This document shows positions 48,301-60,300 of a DNA stretch of 64,000 nucleotides, one piece after another. The translations under genes were made by a program, and so were the position numbers. How positions within the stretch are numbered: the stretch's first letter is position 1; every line of letters begins with the position of its first letter. The notes below the pieces were generated by a model. The model was not told the DNA's origin. It worked only from the letters and a program-made list of their open reading frames with translations, and did no database searches. Where the stretch lies: contig WEDG01004479.1 of assembly GCA_017591395.1 (NCBI GenBank), positions 1 through 64,000 of the forward strand, in the 5' to 3' direction. This DNA comes from Schistocephalus solidus (taxonomy: Eukaryota > Platyhelminthes > Cestoda > Diphyllobothriidea > Diphyllobothriidae).

Positions 48301-51300
48301 GGGTTCATAGACCCATAGGCTAACAACAAGCATAAGAACAGGATAAAATAGGTCGACCTAAAATGTCTATAATTAGTTCACGAGAGGGTTATAAGATTCG
48401 AGGTTTGAAACCATGCCTCGCCGAATCGAAAAGCGATACTATGCACAGTTTCTGTAGAATCGACGATAGTCCCTGTTGAAGTGGGTGGGTGAGGGCTGGG
48501 TACCGAATACAAGGGATCGAGGCTCTGGTAGACGGAACATGGAGGATAGCCAAAAAAATATTCCCGAAGCTCACCTTTATACAAAGGCCATGGATATCTC
48601 ACTTGTCTCATAAAATGAAACAGGCTTGGACGCAAGGATTTAGAGTTGCAAGACTTTACTTGTCCATAAATATGTAGGAAGATGCTAGGCGTATAATAAC
48701 AGCAAAGTAAGTTGGGTCTGACCAAAGGATGGTCACAGGGTGCGTACACTAGTTCAAGTCAGCTGCTTTACTGACCACGTCTTGCTTTTCCGAGAGGGGT
48801 CCTACTGGAAAATAAAGGTCTTGGGAAAACGGTTCAGTTAATTAGGACCGCTAAAAATTGCAACTCGGTGGCTGAGAGAAAAAAAGCTGCAATGTTAATT
48901 AACTGTAAACTTAAAAAAAACGTCAGACCTGGCGTTCGGTGAACGGAAGAATGAGAATTACAAGTTGTCAGTCACATTTTTCATACTAGGTGGATAAAAG
49001 AAAAAGGCTGTGCAAATGAACTATAAGCCATATGCGAACGATGCACGCAACAACAGCAGTGCACTCAGAGGAAGTTACTTATCCAAAATAACCAAACGAA
49101 GTGGAGCGATAGGAGTCTGTTGAACAACATTATAGAGATGCAGAAACAACTTTGTGACCTTCCCGGAAGGCCCGCACTTTCATAGACCAGGAAAACAGGT
49201 AAAAGAATAAAATGAAAAAAATAACCGAGTGGAGGGGAGGAGGAGTAGGAGGAGGCGGAGGAGGAGGAGGAAGAGGAGGAGGAGGAGGCAGGAACACATA
49301 CACCGGGCATTGTGTAACAAGGCATCTCGCCACTGTGAGTGACCAGACGCTGGGACTTGCGCTCCTGCAGGTAGCACAGCAGGGCCTTACAGACGGCAAA
49401 TCCACTGCTGCCGGGAGTCGTCGAGGCTACTGAGAGACAGGAGGAGACGACGGTGTCAAGGAGACCGTAACGGAGTGGAGTCTGTAGGTTGGCAAGCAGG
49501 ACGGCATCGTTGGTCAGGCAGGGACCGAGCGGACGCCTATAGTAACAGCAAGAGACATTAAAAATAGCAGGCAGTACTAGTTCTCGATAGGACTGTAGCA
49601 ATTGACTAACAAAGGTACTTTAGACTGAGCTATTCTACTGCGTTATAGCAACTTCCATTGATGTGGTGCCGAGTGAACTTTGTTTTACGCAGGTTAAGGA
49701 GCCAACAGGTGTGTGAGACACTAGAAACGGGGAGCAAAGCCTGGTTAATAACCTCGCTTGTTGTAATCTCCGGTAACTTTGGTTGAAGAGTGGATGGGGC
49801 AAGCGATATCGATCCTCTTAGAACCTTCATCGAAATAGTAGGTTAAGGGGCGTGCGAGTTTCTCTGTCAGATAGGTTCACTTTACTGAGCAAGCAGATCG
49901 TACTTACTGCGTTGGTGCATGATAACACCATTCTGTATTGCCCACTACCTGGCATCCAGCCATCACCAATGGATAAGAAAGACTGTGTTAAATGCATGCG
50001 AGTTAAACTAAACAAACTTAATCGAAGTCGCTCCTCATCCAGTGAAGTGGCGTGTATAGTTTGGTCTGATCAGCAGAGGGATGCCGTTCATGCTGTGGCA
50101 AGTGTGCACAGGCCTTACTCTGAGGTCAGCCACTCCACACACAGGGTAACCTCCAGCTAGTATTCCTAGCTATTGACAATTGCGAACGCGGCAGGTGTGA
50201 AAAAGAGTGAGAATGGTGCATTGCAAGCCTTCCATGCTAGACAAATTATGTACAAGTTACCATCACCGCCCGATGGCAGAAACAATAGCACTCACACCTA
50301 CTCCAACTTACCAGACACATTTTACGCTACAAAGTCTATTCAAATACTCCCACGTCCACAGCAAATTTTCGAAGATGTTAATCGCCAATTACGCTGGGGC
50401 GCCTTTACCCTGTCACGGCGACAAAAAATTCGTGGTCTGGAAGGTGAAATAACTTGGCCCTTAGGATCAAGATTCATGTTGCAACGGTTTCTTCTCAATG
50501 CGGCTGTACAGTATCTCTCATCAAGAATATCTTGCAATGAATGTCACCTTATCCCAGCCGAACGAGGAACTCACACGCGTAAGGTACGTAATGGATGAGG
50601 GGCGAATGAATGTTGAGCCGCCGGGCCCAAATGTATCACTTGTCATTCTGGTTTAATTTTGTCACTGGAAAATTATGGCTGTTGGAAGCGAGACAGAAGG
50701 AGGCGGTGTCAGGCTTCTTAATTTATAAGAAATGCCAATGCTCTCATGGTAAAGTTGTGGTTTTTGCCGGTGCCCATAGAAGAACTATAATATTACAGTC
50801 AATAGGGGAAACTTGCAGGTGGAAACACAATAGGCACCGCCACTTGGTCAATGCATTGTCATTACTACTGATAATATTTGCAGTAGGCGTGCTTACAATA
50901 AAACAGATTTGCGATTATCATCGTCCAAAACTGGGCAGGTATTTACTTTTGCAACTGATGTCGTTGTTTTGGCTTCGGGTGGGTTGGCAGTTCAGGTTCA
51001 CCATTTTCCGGGTGTTATTTTCCTCACTCGTACCGTCATACGGGCGTTGGCATAAGATCTCCTGACATCTTGGCCGCACACCTCTTGCACGGTTGACTGC
51101 GCTAAGAATACTCTATTACAAATGCAGGGGAGACATACTGGTTCGCTTTGCTGTTTAAGTTATCACAGGAATGCGTTTGGGGTATGCTGATTCATTGCAG
51201 TGCTCTGTATGCACTTGTTTCAGGGTTTCCTCATTTTCTTAGATTCGGTGAAAAATTAACACACAGCTTAGTTATAGTTTTGAAAGCTAGTGCAAATAAA

Positions 51301-54300
51301 TGGCTAGTGTCCTCGGCGGTAACGTTAGGAATTTAATTTTGATTTTATATCACATTTTGATTTATGTTGCATTTGCACTTATTGTGCAGAGGCTATTTAC
51401 ACGTCTTGTACCTACGACCTTAACTTAGCGGGTTTCCATTAATAATTGTACCCCGGGGTTGCTTTCCTTTTTCCACCGATCTGCACTTCTCCTATCGGTC
51501 GCCATCACCCTTTTTAAACCCCACGGGATCTGGCCTACTATTTACATGCTTATTTGAAAAAAATGCATTCACAAGGCTTAGATCAGAATTTTTAAGCCGT
51601 TTTCCTCGGTCCTTTTACGCTTGCGCAATAAGCCCCACCCATCAAGCCACTTTTAACACGGTTCCCGTATTACAGTAGCCTTTTCCAGCCTTTTCTTCGA
51701 ACAACTTGCATAAACAGGCAAAGACCATGGGTCTACCAAGGCTACACACGAAAATCCGTTCATAAACAGAATGAAAAACCCAAATGGATAAATTGTTGAG
51801 ATGCACTTTCCAAAATCACAGGGCTAGGCACCTCAAAGGTGACATTCACACGTTCTGCTTTGACTGAGGGATCATGACCCAAATATTCATATGAACTTTC
51901 GTGTTGAGCCTATAAAGCCTAATTCTGAGTTATTTATTCACAGTCAGCGATTGATTTTTGAGAAGATTCAAAGCAGTAAAAATGAGTTGATAAGAAGTGG
52001 ATGACTGTAACGGTACTCTACACTGAACTGCAGATGATAGACTCCAAGTTCATACCCCTCCTAGCCAAAAAAAAACAGATGGGATTTCGCACTCACACAA
52101 ATACGGCTTCATTCACCTCCGTGTTGAAAAGGCGCGCGTACAGACTCGCCAGGCCACAGTCACCGTTAACGAAAGCGCGCAAATTCGGGATCCAACGGGG
52201 CAGATAACCCCGACTGCTCCGTAACCGCCAACTCTAGGGACTCGTCTTTGTCATTCAGCGGAGGCTGAAGTCCTGACGACAACGGCTCTTCCTTACCTCT
52301 AGAACCAGTCGCCGCCTGATAAGGCCGCGTGACAGATCGCGCAAAGGTAGTAATGTAGGCCACACAGACCTGCCGGATGGACTGGGCTGGGTGGGCAGTG
52401 AGGGAGAGTACGCGCTGCAAAAAAGCCACTGAGAGCGGTCCGTTAAGGAGACGCCGTCGTAACAGGTGACATAGAGTGCGCAAACAGGCCTCCAGCACGT
52501 TATCGTCAGGGTCGGAGAGACCCTGCTCCAGCAACGAGCGCAGAACCCCCACAGACTGGGCACCAAACAGTCCTGCAAGCGGTCCTACTTGCCGAAAGAA
52601 AGCAGATCGTAGATTTTGGTCATCCTTATTAGGGGCACAAGAACAGAGAGGAGAGATGATTAGCAAAATGTGAAGATGGAATGCAAAACGTTATGTTAAA
52701 AGGGGAGCAAACAAGCTGGCAAAACGAAAAACAACAGGAAGCTGATTTATGCGTAATTATTAAGCGCTGTACCGGTGTGCAGGCCACTGAGACAGGGTGG
52801 CGACATGTGGTTCCCTGCACCCAGGTACGGACAGGCGAACTTGGATCCTAGCAAACTTACGTTAGCAAGTTCCCTTTGCGAATGCATCGGCAGTAGACTT
52901 CCCATGAAGTCACCAAAACGAAGTTGGTAGCCATGTGTGCATACCTGCCCACTGTATTTTTATTCACTAGTTTTGTGAACGGTCCTAAAACGTTAATCAT
53001 GCATGTCAACCTCGACGTTGGTAGTGTTTCTATCATAGGAATGACCACAATAATCAACGCCACCGCTTCAAAAGCATGGATGGGGTCGTCCAGATAATAG
53101 AGATCACATCGGCTGGCAAAGTATTAAGAACGTGTAACCACTTTTGTAGCACTCGCAGACGAACCGATTAGCTTTGGCAATCACTGCGCACGATCCCGCC
53201 TCCGGGCATCCTGACTTAGACTGGCCAGTGGGCCCAGGAGAGCGACGGAGTAAAGAGTGGGAGATAGTGATGTAGATGCTGCGCAGGTCTGCTATCACTC
53301 AAAACCAATTCACGCACAAGTCACAGTCCTGTATCCACCACGCTGTGGGTTACATGGTGAACATTGTCGCTGGCAACGGTCGAACGAACATGTGCGAAAT
53401 GCATGAATTTTACATAGTATAGTACTTCAAATCTATTAACGACCGGTTTAAGAGCAAAAACGCACAATCCACCAAGAGAGCTGCTGATTTTCCATAGAAA
53501 GAAATGGCGTGAGAACAGTTCCCCTATGCTTCAGATGTTAGTCTATCAAGGCTCCATTGTTCCTATGATGCTGGATTACCACGCGAATATATCGAACGGA
53601 AGGCATTAAACAATTCCAATTGTATGAGAAAACAATGAGGTCGTAGCCGCTGTAAAAGCACGCCAAGCGCCTCCAGACGTAAGCAATTCGGAGAAATGCT
53701 ATTGTCAATAAGGCAGGGGTCCGACGGTTAAGGACCCATTTACGGACTGAGCTAGTCTCGTAAAATCCTCTGAACAATGCCCCCACGAATCATGAAAGCA
53801 TGTGACTCCTTTTACAGAATCCCTGAGAAGCGACGAACCCGGAACACCATTCTACCGCATAAATATGAATAATAAGATCAGTCAGTTGGCTCAAGTTAGT
53901 GTGGGAATCTCTCCAACCTCCTATTTAATTGGGGCCGCAATCGTTATTGCCTGTTGAAAAATGAGCAGATTTGGCTACCTTCGAGCTTAAGAGTATTGGG
54001 TATAACAACATCAACGTGAGAAAAATTGTGAGTTATTCGGCCATCATTTATGACGGATGAACGACAAATGCACAGAAACTAAAGCTGATTAAAGTCTTTT
54101 ATGTATCAACACAGAAAAAACGGGCTAAAATTCAAGGTAAAAGGTATTTTGAGAAACGTTAAACGAAATGCCGAGAGGTTTTGAGATTAGAAAGGATTGC
54201 CTAGGTAGGGTTGCAGAATAGATTGTCGTGCAGCATAATCCAAAGTTATTTCAGTCATCTCAGGTTACGGGTTTTTAAACGAGATTATTATCGGCGACCT

Positions 54301-57300
54301 GCATAAATCACCCGTAGTAAAAATGACTATGAAGTGTGCTTTGTTTTTATTGATTTTCCATGTCCATATAAATTGAAGCCTATTTTATATACAGCACAAA
54401 TTCAAAAATTCTTCTTCTTCTTATAAATTGCATTGGTTTTTTATAATTTTAAGAAAGTGCATTATACAGTTTGATGTTTCTGATTAGGAGATCTTTTAAG
54501 ACCTTAAAGTGTACATTTAAATGCTGGTTTATTAAAACTCCTAAAGAATTACACAACGTGGTCTATATTTCGGGCCAAATTTTATGAGCCCTATATGGTA
54601 TCTTTTCAAAAGCATAGAGTAATGTATAACTTTTTGCACGGAAAGTATACATAATGTAGTTTGGAAACCCTGAAGGCAAGGTCAACGGCAGATCAAGTAA
54701 TTATGCGGGATTTTACATTTAAAAAAAACAGAAGGCTACCCTTTTTTCTAGAATTAAATGTGAAGCAGGCGTACTGACAAGATAAACTGTGGAAGATAAA
54801 TTACCTTATCATTGAGAAAGGTGACCATATGAGAAAGGATGGTGTCGTTGCTGTGCGAACGACCAAAGAAAGTGGCCAACTTGGCCAACGACTGCGTCTC
54901 CATTAGGGATCGGCGTATAAAGTTCTCCGAGTCTGAGAAGAGCGTGACGAGACGTTCGCGAATGTGGCCGCGGGAGGTTTTGAGTACGGAGTCAGAATCT
55001 GAGGCCGGAAGGTACTCATTGAGAAGCTGAAGTACGACGTGAATTTCCGTCATAGGAACTGACTGAGAAAGGTCAAATCGAAGGGCACGCAGGGGGGGGG
55101 GAAGTGGAAGTACAGTTGAACATAAAAATCAAGTGAGTATAGTACGAATTGAAAAACTTAAAAATTGAAAAGTAGAGAAGTGAAGTGGAATAACTGTGGC
55201 GAATTGAAAGGTCGGCGAACCATAATGTTGGCAAACGGTTACTCTAGAACTACGTGGATCTAACGCAGTTCTGCACAGAATGACAATGGGAACACAGAGG
55301 GTAACAGGTTGCGGACAGACTCAGAGGCCCAGACAGGAAGGTTCAGATGGACAGTAAATATCCGCAACAAAGTCAGATAAAGTACTTCAGATACATATTG
55401 TGACAGACGTATGAGGAACCTGCTATTAGGCCTTTTAAAAAGGGTTTTTCGGTTCTCAACTTTCAAAGATGGTTGCATCCTTAAAAATACGAATGAGGAA
55501 AATAATAACCCGTTCAGACTTTTGCAACGGCAGTTTGCTTGGTTGTCTACCCAAAGGCTTGTTCTTGACATTAGGTGATATTTTTTATCCCGCAAGTGCA
55601 CCGCTGGTAGAAGATGAAATGACACACAAAAAGACGCTAATATAGAAACACTGTAGGCTAACTAGAGGAGAAAGACGTACATTGAATGAAGCAGCTCGTT
55701 TAGCAAGCAAATGGGCAGCAAAAAACAAAGCCCAGCGTTCATCGTTAAATGAAATATCTTCGATGTGCTTTATCCCACCTGGATGTTCGTCGCCATTCGT
55801 TTTCATAGCAAATTATTGCTACCTGGAACGGACTCAAAGACGACGTCTTACTGGCGGACACGACAGATACATACAAACATAAACTGGATTTATATTCGCT
55901 TAATCACTACCGTACATTCTACAGGAAGGCTCTGCAACATCATAGCAATGTTGTGCATATACAGCGATTTTAAAGTGCCTGGATCGAACTGCCAGAGGAC
56001 GTCATACGGGCGGACACGACTGCCACACTCGAACATAAACTGTATTTATATTCGCTTGACAATTATCGTTCCTTCTTACAGGAAGGAACTGCTACATCAT
56101 ACAAAGCTTTGCATAAACATACAGATAACGCTGATATCTAGTATTTGACGTGGGTTATCATCAAAACTGTGCTCAGACTTGACTGTTAAAAACAGTTTCC
56201 TTCTACTTGAATATGTTATTGACTACTTTACAATGACGTGTATTTTGACTGCAATTTTGCAGTTAAATATTTCTTTTTTATTAATAGGGTCTTCAAAGGC
56301 AATGCCTATTACCCTTAAATATACTGAACTATAAAGACAGAATAAACGGATGGTTGAAACCCCAGAAACACGTTTGCTTGCATTCGTACTGGCAAGAGAC
56401 CCTGACACAAGTTCCATCCGCAGTTCTGCAAGCCAGAGCACACACACAGGAACAACGGCTTGCCTAGTATTCTTGCTGCATGGTACCGGACGCATCCAAG
56501 GATGGTTGATAGGGAGAAGGCTTTTAATATGGGCTAAATGAGAAATAAAGAGACTCTAGGGTACGAGAAGCAAGAATTCACTGACCATGCACCAGTAAAG
56601 CCTTCCAATGTGGTTAGTCACTGATATAGCCAATAGGTTACCTATAAAAAAATAGAATAATCCCAAGCATGACCAGTGCTGCTCGGCATCCAGCAATACA
56701 CGATAGTTCGACCGTCGATTTCGAGGTCCACCGTACGCTCCACAGCAGGGCGGTTCAGGTGCGGTTACTTGCGTGTGATTTAGTTTAAAGTGATAGTAGA
56801 CTCTTGCTGCATCTACCGCACACTTTCCTCCTGTCCCACGTATGCCCGGTGTCAAGATAGAGTCAAGAAGACCGGAGACGGGAGAGGGAACAGGTGGCTG
56901 GCACGGCCGGGGGCTTCTAGGCCCTAGCCGCCACTAGGCGTGCCACCACACCCCCTCCCATGTTCGGCATTTGTTATGGGAGCGCAACCCGAATAACGCC
57001 TGCCGGGCCCTGATGAGGCCCCGTGTTGGTCCAACGCATCTACTACGTGGCCCGTTTAGGAGGCCCATCCGGCAAGACACACACACATCAATTCGACCGT
57101 CGTAGTCCAACCATGTCCATCGTACAATCCACATAAGGTTGGTGCAGAAACGATAACTTGTGCGCAACTTAGTTTAAAGCGATAGTAGACTTGTGCTGCA
57201 TCTGCGCACTCTCTCCTCCCTTACCCGTCTGTGACCGGTGTCAAGACAATGTCAAGAAGACCGGAGGCAGGGTCGGACGCAGGTGAATCATATCCCACCA

Positions 57301-60300
57301 TAGTCATAAATAGCAACAGTGGGTGGTGCAGCATGAGCCAGCACCAACGCGTAACCATGCATGGCACACGCACCCCCCATGATTGACATTTGTTATGGGG
57401 TATCATCTCAATCAAGAATAACACCTGCCTACCCTGATTTGACCGCCATGTTAGTTCAGTGCACCAACCACGCATTCCGTTTAGGGGGCACGTTAGTTCG
57501 ACCGCCATAGTCCGCCGATGTTTACCGTATGCTCCACAGGAGGGTGGGGCAGGAACGGTGACTTGCGCTGGATTACAGTGAGAGTAGACTTTCACTGCAT
57601 CTGCCTCACTATCTGTTCCACTCCCCCCACCTGGACCCGGTGTCAAGACATGGTCAATAAGACCGGATATGAGAGAGGGCGCAGGACAACGTACCGTCGT
57701 CCAACAGAGGGGCGGCGCGGATCCCAACTGAGTGGGAGTGTCATAAAGGCCACATTAAGGAGACTTTGCAGCCTGACTCTCAGTCCGCCAGTCGTCCATT
57801 GCGCTCAAACGCACATACTGGGCTGACCACGCGGTCCGAGTTATCCCGTGGGTTGGCAACCTTCCAAGCCTGGGCTTTTAGCACAACGTGATAGTTTCAA
57901 GCGCGTCAGAATGTTTATAGTGAGGAAAAATACGCTGAGCCGTCGACATCACTCTCTACCCCACCCCCACAATCACACCACCGTCCGACCTGGTCAGCTT
58001 TATGATGCGGGAGTGGATGCATTGGCTGACGGGTCGGCATACCCGTCTACGCGCGCCACAACACGACCTGGGGCAAACACGCACATAAAGTGCGCGCCTT
58101 CGAAAGCGGAAACTATATAAACAGTCATAAGTCAAATCATCCTATAAAACTACTTTACGGAGGGCCGCGGCTCAGGTATCCAGAGAACAAGAACCCATTA
58201 ACTCAGGAGATACCAAGAGCCAATAGGGCAGAGGTTAGCAATCTCCGGTTAATGTACAACAGACAGCAGGGAGATCGGTAGATACTGACGGAAAGCAGCA
58301 CTTAAGAGCGACAGCCAAAGTGACAAAACTTTGACCTATACTGCTGACTGTCGGCTTCACGTCGCAATTTTCCAGCCATATACAACGTTTTATATAGGGA
58401 AAAATATTGACCTCAACAACATACTTTTCTGTTGCCCTCGGATGACAACAAAAGGAGATCTAATTTCGTCCAGACACTTATTTTGTAGGAACCGATTCAA
58501 CTGTAACTTTAAATCTGAGAGTTGGCTCATTCGCATGAAGAAAATGGATAGCGAAGTGAAATTGGAGTGGGCAACTAGTTCTTAAGCAAAACTGCTAAAG
58601 CAAAAACTACTTCACTTCCCTGACTTACACTATCTTCGCTTCTGTCACCCTCATCTGATGCGCCGCGGGGCCTGAGTATGTCTGAGAATCTTGAAAAAGA
58701 GAAGAAGTATTCTGAAATAAAGTACTTAGTATGATCCTAAAAGTGTCAGATTCACAACCACGCGAGGCTTAACAGCTAAGTTGGCAACTAGGAAGCCTGT
58801 TAGTGACTAAAACTCGCGTTCCTATCAAGACGAGTGTAAGTGCCGTGGCTATATGGCACCCGCTGTAAGACCACCCAAAGCACTTGGACAGTAATATAAA
58901 ATAAATATTAATTTAACTATTTCCTTTAAGTTTTAAATTCGGACACCGTTGTTCATTATTTCAAAGCTTTCGTACATGCATGGGTACCGGGTTGCGACGG
59001 ATTATCAATCATTCGAAAAGTTCAGCACTTTTCATGAGATAGGTAGTTTTAATTTCACCTCTGATAATGTTTACAAGACCACTTCCCGACCTGGTCAGAG
59101 GTTGTCGGCTCGTTAGTCCAACCATCAGATCACTGAGATGTCAGTGGATCACCATGCTTACATTCTAAAGTGCCAAATTTCCAAAATTCCCCGACATAGG
59201 CTAACTAGTGGGGCAAGGAGCAATAATGGAACCCCGGTTTTATTGTGCTGGCGATGATCGCTTGGGCTTGACTTGCAGACTGTTTGTGTCTAACGGTAGG
59301 TTTTGGCTGGAGTACAGGTACCAACTGGTCTTAAACAACTGCCGTCTTGGCCAGTATACTTTTAGCTTTTGAATTTGCATATAGGGAGCACATTCTAAAA
59401 TTTCCAATAGGTCCCACTAAGTTGAAAAGTAAACAGAAAAGTCCTCCAGTTTAGTTATGATTTTCAAGATAAACTTCCACTCCAACAAAAAGAAAAAAAT
59501 AAGATGAGGGCATCCTTGTTTCTAACGTTCTGACACTTTGATGACTAGATGTGTAAGAAGTTGTAGTTCTGCGGCGTGAAGTCGCAAATAGCTTTTACAA
59601 AAACAACCAAAATAACAACCGGGATGATTATTCAGTCTGTGAAATTGAATATGCAGAAAGTGGCGTGGGCGAGTACAAATGAGTAAACGGTACAGTAAAG
59701 GTCAGAAAACTTATAAATAATAAGCTCTCCTGCGGGAGTGGAGGTAATCAATCCGATCCGATTGCATGATGGCTACAATGAGCCCCAAATATCAGATCCC
59801 GCTGCTCTATGGCTTGGATAGAGCCGGTCACTGGCAGTAAATAAGCCAGTGGTTACTGAGTTGGCTCTCTAACCAGCAAGTCGCGGTTTCGAGCCCCAGG
59901 GGTTGCAAAACTTGGGGTTGGATATGGCCGACTGATGACGGCTAATAAGTCAAAAATTTCAATTCCACTCTCGTATTTGTCAGCAATGCTATGCTGTCTA
60001 TAATACTAGTCGTTATGAGGCCGCCGACGCAGCTCGAGAATGGGCTCCAACACAACGGGACGCAATCAATGAACACTCTTCAACCATTCCAATTTCCCTC
60101 GAGTTTATCAGTGAGCATCATACAGCAGCATATAATCCGTATAAAAAATGCTTGGTACAGTCGACGTGATACACATAAAACTAACGATATGTACAATAAT
60201 GCACACCTGATTGCAGTGTGAGGCAATCTTGGAGGGTTGGGAAACCGAATGTCCGGTAGAAAATTTCCCAAACGAGGACACACACCGTTATTCCCAATGG

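Noticed and set aside
49231..49290. A poly-serine stretch extending the PIK3R4 exon at 49302-49536.
   Set aside because: A good donor (GGT|GTATGT, phase 0) lies before it and fits the next exon. The run is a (GGA)n microsatellite.
56420..56450. A 25-nt PIK3R4 microexon with a fine pyrimidine-rich acceptor (GGCTTGCAG) that would fit phase 2 to 0 between 60731 and 55062.
   Set aside because: Its residues do not resemble the VPS15 segment expected there, and a 25-nt match by phase alone is too likely by chance.
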